Of a stretch of 64,000 bases of DNA, positions 55,003-64,000 are shown piece by piece. Source of the stretch: Codonopsis lanceolata (Eukaryota > Streptophyta > Magnoliopsida > Asterales > Campanulaceae); contig CM028377.1 of NCBI GenBank assembly GCA_013146195.2, forward strand, positions 163,672,753-163,736,752. The letters are read 5' to 3'. How positions within the stretch are numbered: the first letter of the stretch is position 1; each line of letters begins with the position of its first letter. Made by a program: the position numbers and the translations under genes. The notes beneath the pieces are model-generated. The model searched no databases and had not been told where the DNA came from. It was given only the letters and a program-made list of their open reading frames with translations.

Positions 55003-57165
55003 GCAGCACATGGAATAATTCATCAAGTTACTCCTCTTTATACTCCACAATCCAATGGCATTGCGGAAAGGAAAAATCGTACACTTAAAGAAATGATGAA
55101 TTCATTACTCATTCAATCAGGCCTACTCGACAAAATGTGGGGGGAGGCGGTGCTCACAGCAAATTACTTGCTCAATAAGTTACCACACAAGAAATTAGAG
55201 CAAACTCCCTATGAATTATGGGACGGACGAAAACCTTCCTACAAATTCATCAAAGTGGGGGTGCTGTAGCAAAGACCATTATCTAAAGAGGTAAAAATCG
55301 GTCCCAAAATCGTGGACTGGATCTTCATAGGATATGCAGCTCGAAGTAGTGCCTATAGGTTCTTAGTGCACAAGTCTGAAAATCAAAATATTGAAGTAAA
55401 TACAATATTAGAATCAAGAAATGTCACATTTTTTGAAAATATATTTTCATTAAAAAATAATAATAATACTAATGGAAAACGCTCATTTCCTTGGAATACA
55501 AGTGAAAATGAGAACGAGGCCTCCACGGACATTGGTCCCATGGACATCATCCAAGACGATCATGCAGCTGCACCGGATGATGAACCTAGAAGGAGCAAAC
55601 ATGCCAAAATAACTAAAACCTTCGGACCTAACTTTGTGACCACGTTTATAGCGGACAATGAACCTCGCACGTTTAAAGAAGCAATGTCTATTCTAGAAGC
55701 TCCTCAATGGAAATAAGCCATTAATGGCGAAATATCTTCCATTATACAAAACCACACTTGGGAACTAGTTGATCTTCCCAAAGGGTGCAAACCATTGGGC
55801 TATAAATTGATTTTCAAACGAAAATTAAAACCCGACGGTTCCATTGACAAGTATAAAACACGATTGGTCGGAAAAGGGTTTCTTCAGAAAGAAGGTGTTG
55901 ATTATTTTGACACTTATGCCCCTGTAACTCGAATTACGTCAATTCGACTACTTATCACATTTGCAGCTCTGCACGGTCTTGAAATACATCAAAGGGATGT
56001 TAAGACTGCTTTCCTAAATGGGGAACTCGAAGAAAAAATCTATATGAATCAACCAGAAGGATTCATAGCTCCAGGCAACGAAAAGAAAGTATGTCGATTG
56101 GTCAAATCGTTGTACGGATTAAAGCAATCACCAAAACAATGGCATAAACGTTTTGATGACATAGTACTTGCAAATGGGTTCAACATCAACGAATGTGACA
56201 AATGTGTGTATGCCAAAAATACACAACATGGTTACGTAATTATCTGCCTCTACGTAGATGACATGCTCATCATAGGCAGTAACAACAACATGATCAAGGA
56301 CACCAAGAAAATGTTGGCCAACAGGTTCGACATGAAAGACCTTGGGATAGCTAATGTCATCTTAGGTATTAAAATAACTAAAACATCCGATGAAATCATA
56401 TTATCACAATCTCATTACATCGAGAAATTACTGGAGAAATTCAGTAATGGTGATAACAGTATTGCAAAAACGCCAATTGGCCCAAACTTTCATCTCAAAA
56501 AGAACCTACACGATAGTGTATCTCAAAACGAACACTCTCATGTCATTGGAAGTCTCATGTATCTCATGAATTGTACGCGACCAAATATCGCTCAAACAGT
56601 TAATCGTTTAAGCAGATTTAATAACAATCCCAGACACGATTACTGGAAGGCTATTGTAAGAGTCCTTAGGTATCTTTAATACACTAAAGACTATGGGTTG
56701 CACTATTCTAGGTATCCAGCAGTAATAGAAGGTTACAGTGACGCCAACTGGATATACGATACTAACGACTCCAAATCCACAAGTGGATTTGTATTTACAC
56801 TTGGTGGCGGTGCTATCGCATGGAAATCTTCCAAACAGACTTGCATCGCAAGATCTACAATGGAATCAAAATTTATCGCTTTAGATAAAACAGCGGAAGA
56901 AATTTGAATGGCTACTGAAACTTCCTCGAAAATATTCGGCTTAACCACAACCGATTATATGCATCCATTGCGACAGCCAAGCCGCAATAGGAAGGTCACA
57001 AAACAATATGTATAACGGTAAATCACGACACATACGGAGGTGTCACAATACCATTAGGCAACTTCTTTCAAATGGAGTGATTACCATCGATTATATTCTC
57101 TCAAAAGACAATCTAGTGGATCCACTAACTAAAGGTCTGTCTAGAGAGCAAGTATACAGCTCATC
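55003..57165 (+). pseudogene. Copia-B distal integrase, RT and RNase H
   Basis: The frame resumes with HGIIHQVTPLYTPQSNGIAE (integrase) and continues through the integrase end. RT follows, with IYMNQPEGF, LVKSLYGLKQSPKQWHKRF and the catalytic YVDDM at about 56251-56265. RNase H is next (VIEGYSDANWIYDTNDSKST, ...STMESKFIAL). In-frame stops occur at 55267-55269, 55714-55716 and 56677-56679. A one-base frameshift near 56900 puts the final piece (ITIDYILSKDNLVDPLTKGL) in another frame. It is then interrupted by LINE-B at a codon near VYSSS. Confidence 0.94.
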
Positions 57166-57221
57166 ACTGTTTCACGCACTAAAGGTGCGATTCTCTCACA
57201 GCCGCCTGCCGCCTTGCGTTC

Positions 57222-58580
57222 ATGGAAGTCGTCCCCCCTATGCCGCCTGATCCACCCCCTTCCTCTTCTAAAACTCCACCTCTCTCGTTTGCTGCTGCAC
57301 TTAACTCCTCTCCTACTTCTTCTTCCCCCTCCTTTGTTATCCCTCCCTCAACCTATAAGGGAGAACCGGCTCTGAAACTATCTCCTGACTTAATCGCAAC
57401 CCTAGCTAAACCTTTTAGCCACACATTGATAGGGAAGTTCTCTCATGGTCGCCCATCGATGGAAGCGACGCGCAAATACTTCCATACTATAGGACTAAAG
57501 GCTGCCTTCACAATAGGCCATCTGGATACAAAACACATATTGATTCAAGTCCACCACGATGAAGACTACCAACGCCTATGGATCAAGGATCAGTGGTACC
57601 TTGGCCGATACCCTATGAGAGTTTTTAAATGGACGCCAAACTTTAGACCAGATATTGAAAGCTCGATCGTCCCAGTTTGGTTTGCTCTTCCGTGTCTCCC
57701 AATCCATCTCTTTAATAAATCTGCGTTGTTTTCGATTGCTTCCTTGTTTGGAAGACCTTTAATGCTAGATTAGCCCACCATTAATCTCACTCGTCCTAGT
57801 GTTGCTCGGGTCTGTGTTAAAGTAGATCTGCTTAAGCCATGCCCGTCTAGGGTTTGGGTTGATTGTGGAGATGTCCTCCCAAGTTTCTGGCAGCCTATAG
57901 AGGCTGAGAATCTACCTCTTTATTGTACTCATTGTCTTCGTCAAGGTCACAACGATCTGATTTGCAAGGCCAAGCATCCTGAACCAAAGCCATCGAATCC
58001 TAATCCAATTCCTCCCATTAGCCGCCAACGTTGGACCCCAAAAAAAGATTCCACCATGCACAACAAAGCCACCCCTTCCAGCTCTAATGACCCTATTGAC
58101 TCTTTGAATGCGATGTCGTAGAAAGTCAAAGAACCTGATCTAGCCCAAGCCAATTTTGCTTCTGAAGGGGATCCTGATCCTGATCTTGTTGCTTCTGATA
58201 AGCCTCAAGCTGAGAAGGAATGTATCTCTTCTTCGATTGAAGCTGATGTCTGCCAAGCTACCCAAGCAGCAGCGAATGACACTCCCCCAGCCCATCAAAC
58301 ATCTTCTAAGTCCCATTCTTCAGAGGTGAGCCGTGATCCTTCCCCTAATCCTGACCCGACTTTGGTTTTACCCCCCAAGGAATCTCTTATCTCTCCCAAT
58401 CGATTTGCAGTGCTGAATATGATTGAAAGTGAAGATGAGGATGAACATCATTCCATGCAAGGCCTTAACCTGGAAATCCCGATTCTCCCCATGCCTAAAC
58501 CTTCTATTCCTCTCCCTTCTCGTCAAACTCGTTCCCAGGCCTCTAAGCCCTCCTCATCAGTTTCCCATCACCATTGTTAA
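57222..58580 (+). pseudogene. LINE-B ORF1 (DUF4283 and zinc-knuckle protein)
   Basis: A single frame of 452 codons, starting at the ATG that follows the short leader, is interrupted by two TAG stops (57771-57773 and 58119-58121). A proline/serine-rich start precedes a DUF4283-type domain (about residues 60-180: LIGKFSHGRPSMEATRKYF, ...YLGRYPMRVFKWTPNF). A CCHC knuckle (CTHCLRQGHNDLIC, near 57926-57967) and a long low-complexity tail follow. In this family ORF1 binds element RNA. Its stop codon overlaps the ORF2 start as TAATG. Confidence 0.93.
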
Positions 58581-61500
58581 TGGATTGTAAAGCCCTTTTT
58601 TGGAATGTTCGTGGTATAGGGAATGACCCTACTGTTAGTCGCCTCAAGCAACTTGTTCGCCTGCATAATATTTCAATTATTGCAATATTTGAACCCATGC
58701 TAGACCTCGGTAAAGTTCAAGTCGTCACTCGTCGTCTCAGGTTCAAGTTCTCTTTTTCTAACACTTCAAGTTCTATTTGGGTGTTTGTTAAAGCTTGTTA
58801 CACTTGCTCTTTTCTTTCTGAATCTTCTCAATTTCTTTCCCTTCAAATTCAGCATTACACTTGGCCTTTTCATGCTGTTTTCACTTGTGTCTATGCAAGG
58901 TGTGACTCCCGTGATAGACAAGATTTGTGGAATGATATTATCCATTTCAGTTCTGGATTTCCTCATATTCCTTGGCTGCTAGGAGGAGATTTCAATATTA
59001 TCCTTCACCCTGAAGAAAAATTGGTGGGACTGGTTGGGATCGTAACAGAGCTTTGGATTTTCACGCTTGCTTATCGGCCTCAGGTCTTATAGACATGGGA
59101 TATTCAGGGAGTCATTTTACCTGGTGGAATAAGAGAGAGGGATCTGCCACTATTCATGAACGTATTGACCGGGTGCTTTGCAACTCGCATTGGTTGGACC
59201 ACTTCCCTGCCACTTCAGTCCAGCATCTTAATAGAACGTGTTCTGACCACTCTCCTCTTTTAACCACGTTCACTCGCCAGACTTCTCACAGCCCGTCTGC
59301 CTTCAGATTTTTGAACACTTGGACCAGCCACCACTCCTTCAAAGCTACTGTTCTTCAAGCCTGGTCTATTCCGGAAAATGGGAGGCCTATGACTAGCTTT
59401 TCCAGAAAGCTTCGGAATGTTAAAATTGCCCTCAAACTTTGGAACAAGTTGACTTTTGGTAATATTTTTGATAATCTTAAGGCTACGGAGGAAGATGTGC
59501 TAGAAGAAGGAATTATTATTTGAGCTCAACAACTCTGACTTAAATAGAGAACATCTTATGGCTGCTCAGGCTAATCTTCGGAAGTTTCTATCTCGGGAAG
59601 AGCTTTATTGGCGTCAAAAGGCAAAAATAAAATGGCTTAGGGAGGGCCAAGGTAACTCAAAACTCTTCCATTCTTTTGTCAAGCAGTCCCATCGTCGCCT
59701 TTTCATTCATTCTATATTTGATGTTGACGGCTCCACTCTTAATTCTGAGGCTGATATTAAGCAAGCAGTTGTTTGTTTCTTCCAGTCTCAACTTCAAGCT
59801 GAGGATGTTTCTAATTCTGATCTTGATATGATCCCATCTATTATAACTGATGAATGGAACGAGTCTCTTATCTCTCCCCCATCTCAGTTAGAAATCAAGG
59901 ATGCTATTTCTAATCTTAATGGAGACAATGCCGCTGGCCCGGATGGTTTTAATGGTCACTTTTACAAAGTTTGCTGGGACATTATTGGTGATGACTTTTG
60001 TAAGGCCATCCTTGATTTCTTCTCGGGATTTTCTCTTCCCAAGTCTTGGTCGAGTACTCTTATAGCTTTGATTCCTAAAGTGGACTCTCTGTCTTCTTTT
60101 AAGGATCTCCGTCCCATAAGCTTATGTAATTTCTGCTCTAAAGTTATTTCTAAAATTCTCTCGACCCGGCTTGCTCCCATTTTGCCTCATATTATTTCGA
60201 AGAATCAATGTGCATTCACTAAAGGTCGTACCATCCAGGACAATATCCTTCTAGCCCAAGAAATGATGAGTCATCTTAATAAAAAGGTCATTGGCTCTAA
60301 TGTGGTCCTTAAACTTGACATGGCTAAGGCGTTTGACAGGGTCTCCTGGATTTTTCTCATCCGTGTCCTCAGGAAATTTGGATTCCATGAGGTTTTCATT
60401 GATCTTATCTGGCGGCTTATCTCTGACAACTGGTTTTCTATCCTAATTAATGGTAGTTCTGCTGGCTTTTTCCCCTCTTCTCGAGGTCTTCGCCAAGGGG
60501 ATCCCCTCTCTCCTAGTCTGTTTATAATTGCATCTGAAGTTCTAAGCAGAAGTCTTCTTCACCTCCATGATAGTGTTCCCTCTACTGTCTACTCTACAGT
60601 CAGTGGTTGCCCAATTATTTCCCACCTTGCTTTTGCGGATGATATTATTATTTTTTGCAATGGCGGGAAAAGTTCTATCTTGCTCCACAAGGATATTATC
60701 AAATCTTATGAAGCTGTTTCGGGCCAGCTTGTCAACTCCTCTAAGAGCTCATTTTTTCTTGGTCCTTCGTCTGACTCCAATCGCTCGGCTATTATTCAAG
60801 CTTCTCTTGGATTTAGTATGGGTTCTCTTCCCATTACATATCTTGGGTGCCCTCTCTATCTTGGTCGGAAGAAAAAATTTTATTTCGACTCTCTTTTGCT
60901 GAAACTTCAGAATCGTATTTGCTCCTGGATGGGATCTCTTTTGGATGCTGCTGGCCGAGTCACTCTTATCAAGCATGTCCTTTCTTCCATCTCAAGTTAT
61001 CTGCTAGCTGCTGTTGATCCTCATGTTTCTGTCACTTTTGCCATTGATCGCATGTTCTCCAATTTTTACTGGGGTCAAGTTGAGGGTAAAAAGAAAAGCC
61101 ATTGGATTTCGTGGTCTTCTTGTTGCCGTCCAACTGAAGAGGGGGGCTTAGGGGTTCACTCTATGGCCGATCTTACCAAAGCTTTCAGCATTAAACTGTG
61201 GTGGCGATTTCATACAGTTCCTAACATCTGGTCCAATTTTCTTAAATCCCGCTATTGTTCTCATAGTCACCCGAGCTGTGCTGCTCTTAAAGGTTCCCAT
61301 GTTTGGAATCGTCTGCTTAAAGCAAGAGACATAGCTGAACCTAACATTTTATGGATTATTGGAAATGGTGAATGCTCTCCATGGTTTGACAATTGGATCC
61401 CTAATTATGTTGTTGAAAAACCTGCTGGTTGTGACATGTCTACTGTTCGAGACATTCTTACAGACGGGTCAGTGCTTCCGTCTAACTTGTCTTCAAAAGT

Positions 61501-62642
61501 TCAGGAGCTGTTCATCACTCTTCATGATTCTCCCGATAGTGCATGCTGGACAGCTACTACCAAAGGAGTCTTATCTCTTTCTTCAGCGATTTCTCTGGTC
61601 AGGCCTCCTCGGCCTTTATTGCTGTCTGCCAAATACGTTTGGCACAAAACTTTGCCCAGGAAAGTTGGTATTTTTCTTTGGAGGCTCCTTCAGTATAAAC
61701 TTCCTATTGACGAAGGCCTTTTGAGAAAAGGATTTTCTTTAGCTTCAAAATGTTTCTGTTGCGCCGAAGGTAACGTGGAAACTTTTGATCACGTCTTTCT
61801 CTCTAGTTCTTCTACCAACCATGTTTGGAACTTTTTCCATGATAAATTTGGGGTTCCCTCCAGCCTTGCTCTATCCAACAAAGATGTTTCTCTTGGTGGT
61901 TGCATCGTTCTTCCCTAGTCTTTTGTCTGCTCCCTTCATTCATCTTGTGGCATTTGTGGAAATTCAGGAACCATGCTTTTTTTGAGGGACAACGAGCTCC
62001 TGTGCATGTGCTAATTCAAAATATAAGTGCAGATCTCCAAGATACCCTTCAAGCGGCCAATTACTTTCTAATTTATCTGGCTCGCCCCGCATCTCTTTTG
62101 GGCCTCGCAAGACGATTACTATTCAATCTGTGTCCTGGTCCAAACCTCCCAGTGGCTATTTAAAATTAAACACAGATGGTGCTTGTCGTGGCAATCCTGG
62201 CTGTAGTGGAGGTGGTGGTATTATTCAAGACTCTCTTGGTAGAGTTGTCTATGCCTTCTCTTCGTATTATGGTGATAGTACAAATATGGTGGCAGAGCTT
62301 CGGGCTCTTCATTTTGGCCTCCGTTGGATTCTTGAAAAAGACTTGGGCAACATTATTATGGAGACTGATTCTAAAGTTATTTTTGAGTGTATCACCACAG
62401 GTCATAGTTTCCCTTTGGCTCATTCCTACATTGTTCGAGATATTCTTCGCATTAAGGACCTTCGGCATGTCTCTTTTGCTCATTGTTTCAGGGAGGCTAA
62501 TTCAGTTGCTGACAGGCTGGCGAACTTGGCTTGTGACTCTCTCTCCCAGACTGAGTTTTTCCACGCTTCAGACTTCCCTCCTCATATTCGTGGTCTCATT
62601 AATCTTGATGTTAGAAGCACTCCTTATGTTCGTATTTCTTAA
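58580..62642 (+). pseudogene. LINE-B ORF2 (endonuclease, reverse transcriptase, RNase H)
   Basis: ORF2 starts ATG at 58580 with MDCKALFWNVRGIGND, the endonuclease domain; WLLGGDFNIIL is another catalytic-site motif. A frameshift near 59020-59030 passes to a second frame (HFTWWNKREGSATIHERIDR, then CSDHSPLL). Another near 59510 leads to the RT frame (59558-61918) with GDNAAGPDGFN, LKLDMAKAFDRVSW, RGLRQGDPLSPSLF and the catalytic FADD at about 60631-60642. A zf-RVT domain lies near 61630-61850. Two further frame changes follow, then RNase H (62130-62642: LNTDGACRGNPG, AELRALHFGLR, METDSKVIFE, REANSVADRLA). The full set of domains is present but cannot be translated as one protein. Confidence 0.95.
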
Positions 62643-62805
62643 CTTTTTGCTTTGTACTCTCCTTTTCGAGGTTAGGCTCCTCTGTCCTCCCATTTATAAG
62701 GGCAAGGCTGGTTGTCCCCCTCAAGTTTGTACTTTTCCCTTTAATCAATAAATCCCACAAGGTGCCGCCCCTGTTTCCTTGAAAAAAAAAAGTATACAGC
62801 TCATC

Positions 62806-63418
62806 GAAGGGAATGGGACTTAAGCCTACGAAATAAAGAATAATTTAGCGGCAAACCCCACTTAGCTGATTGGAGATCCCATGGTCTAGGTTCAAAGGGA
62901 CAACCCAACTAAATTAATCTCAAAGACAACACTACAGGATTTAATTTCTACCCATTCCTAAGGTGAAACACACTAGTGCTATCTGTCATGGTAAAAGATA
63001 AGCTTTGTTTTTAATGGCTCCTATGACTTGACTCGTTAAGCGAAGTTCTGACATAACAACTCCTTATAGGAAATCACCTATGTGAATGTAAGACTGGCTG
63101 ATCTTATGAGAATTAAGAGGCTGAAATTCTCTAACAAACATTCACAGGACCAGGTATCGTTCAGGGCCAAAATGAACAAAAACGAACAATCACACCCTGT
63201 TTGAGGTAAGCTGTGTGATTACTATTGTCTTGGTTGACATCAAACACTAATCAGTTCATGACACTCAAGTCACTAATTAGTAAGTCATCCCGATAGTATA
63301 TCATAAGGAAAGGTTCAAAGCCAAAAGCCACCTATTCCAATACAGTTACTCTCAGTTGTATCTCTGTAAATATCAATATGTCATCAACTTACATGATATC
63401 TCATTCAATGTGGGGGAT
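62806..63418 (+). other. Copia-B pol end and 3' untranslated region
   Basis: After the LINE-B TSD the frame reads KGMGLKPTK and stops at TAA 62833-62835, the usual end of this Copia polyprotein. About 570 bases of untranslated sequence follow up to the polypurine tract ATGTGGGGGAT (63408-63418). No other gene is seen. Confidence 0.85.
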
Positions 63419-64000
63419 TGTTGGAAACTTGTTTCAACTAACTTGAATAAGCTAGTCATGTAAAGGAAGGAAGTGGGAATCCCACATTGGGAATAAGATG
63501 AAAATAGCACTACATTATAAAGTAGAGCTTTTAGGCTTTACATTCGGCCCTTGGGCCACTACACTTTTGTGAAGGAGAGAAGACCTAGCTCAATGCAGGT
63601 CCAAACACACGCGCGCGTCGCTGCCCGCTTGTCCCGACCCGGCTTGGCTGGCTGGTTGGTTGGTCGGTCGGCTTGCTTGCCTGATTGAACCTTATCTTTT
63701 TGCTACCAGTTCAGGTTCAAGCAGAGTGTGACCCTTTAAGACAGAACAGTTACAGACGGTTTTGTTTGAAACGGAGGTGTGTCCTTTTCAGACACCCATA
63801 ACCGCTACGGTTATGTCCGTTTCGAACACATCCAACTGCTCCCAACTGCCATATTTATACTGCATGAAAACACATATTTTGGTTACTAAAAAACTCTCTC
63901 TTTCTGCACACCACCTTCTGTCCTTACAGAGATACATCAGTCGTGTTCTGATTCGTCGGTGACTGAAGCTTGGAAGGATTGGCCTCTTCATTCATGTAAG
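63419..64000 (+). mobile_element. Copia-B 3' LTR (cut by window edge)
   Basis: It starts TGTTGGAAACTTGTTTCAAC right after the polypurine tract and matches the 5' LTR up to about 63890. The last ~110 bases (CTCTCTCTTTCTGCACACC...) have no counterpart in the 5' LTR region. The end and the TSD are beyond the window. Confidence 0.93.

Larger units (their letters stand above)
57166..62790 (+). mobile_element. LINE-B: plant L1 LINE with ORF1 and ORF2, nested in Copia-B
   Basis: The 5.6-kb element has a perfect 15-bp TSD AGTATACAGCTCATC (57151-57165 and 62791-62805) and a short poly(A) tail at 62782-62790. Removing it joins Copia-B ..SREQVYSS-SKGMGLKPTK in frame. ORF1 (57222-58580) and ORF2 (58580-62642) are in the usual order, with a terminal RNase H. 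The 5' UTR before ORF1 is only ~56 bases, so slight 5' truncation is possible. Several stops and frameshifts show it is inactive. Confidence 0.96.
40729..64000 (+). mobile_element. Copia-B: Ty1/Copia element with two nested insertions (runs off window)
   Basis: The LTR start TGTTGGAAACTTGTTTCAAC occurs at 40729 and again at 63419 after a polypurine tract (ATGTGGGGGAT), bracketing gag-pol in one orientation. The element lies inside Copia-A; the left junction follows ATTTA (40724-40728), and the right TSD is outside. A Tat-like Gypsy element splits the integrase (44210-55002) and LINE-B splits the 3' end of pol (57166-62790). Its own sequence amounts to about 6.9 kb inside the window. Stops and frameshifts in gag-pol show it is inactive. 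Confidence 0.93.

Overview
The window is nuclear DNA of a flowering plant, most likely a eudicot. Land-plant-specific families are present (a CC-type glutaredoxin, plant L1 LINEs with a terminal RNase H, Tat-type Ty3/Gypsy and Ty1/Copia LTR retrotransposons, CACTA and hAT elements), intergenic DNA is AT-rich, and no bacterial-style gene packing is seen. Only two intact-looking protein genes are visible: an intronless histone H4 ORF on the minus strand (5412-5723) and a CC-type (ROXY) glutaredoxin on the plus strand (20684-20992). Almost everything else is transposable elements, many resolved to the base by eye from matching target-site duplications (TSDs).

Left part (1-17.7 kb). The 3' end of a Tat-like Gypsy element (1-2188) and its LTR (2189-about 3506) are followed by about 1 kb of unassigned, possibly Copia/SIRE-like DNA. 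A CACTA element (CACTA-1, 4475-16787, TSD TTC) interrupts that DNA. CACTA-1 carries the whole H4 ORF with promoter-like sequence and a second gene-like fragment (8298-8516). It has been invaded by a 5'-truncated LINE (LINE-A, 9477-16702, minus, 15-bp TSD). LINE-A is itself split by a second CACTA element (CACTA-2, 10483-16338, TSD TTG/TTA). Both CACTA elements are full of pentanucleotide arrays and a shared ~62-bp satellite, in opposite orientations. CACTA-2 also has a degenerate telomere-like block and a 177-bp repeat.

Middle (17.7-35.8 kb). This holds AT-rich spacer, a tRNA-derived SINE with a 15-bp TSD (19864-20090), the glutaredoxin gene, then about 4.4 kb of spacer. A degenerate 70-90 bp tandem-repeat domain (about 25.9-34.65 kb) follows, flanked by two direct copies of a ~650-bp segment. 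It is interrupted by two related hAT MITE-like elements in opposite orientation (25922-26494 and 32763-33603). It is also interrupted by an unusual three-LTR retroelement (26771-32669, TSD GAAAA), which contains a third hAT element (27725-29150).

Right part (35.8-64 kb). A decayed minus-strand Copia element (Copia-A) contains a solo LTR (38443-39932, TSD TCTAC). A plus-strand Copia element (Copia-B, 40729 to beyond the window) is inserted into Copia-A. Copia-B is split inside its integrase by a 10.8-kb Tat-like Gypsy element (44210-55002, TSD GCAGC), and near the end of pol by a full-length-looking L1 LINE (LINE-B, 57166-62790, 15-bp TSD). All the element genes carry stops, frameshifts or deletions, so none looks autonomous now. 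The two cellular genes are unrelated. The H4 copy appears to be cargo of CACTA-1, and the glutaredoxin is the only gene that looks like a resident host locus. All calls come from reading the sequence; no database search was possible.
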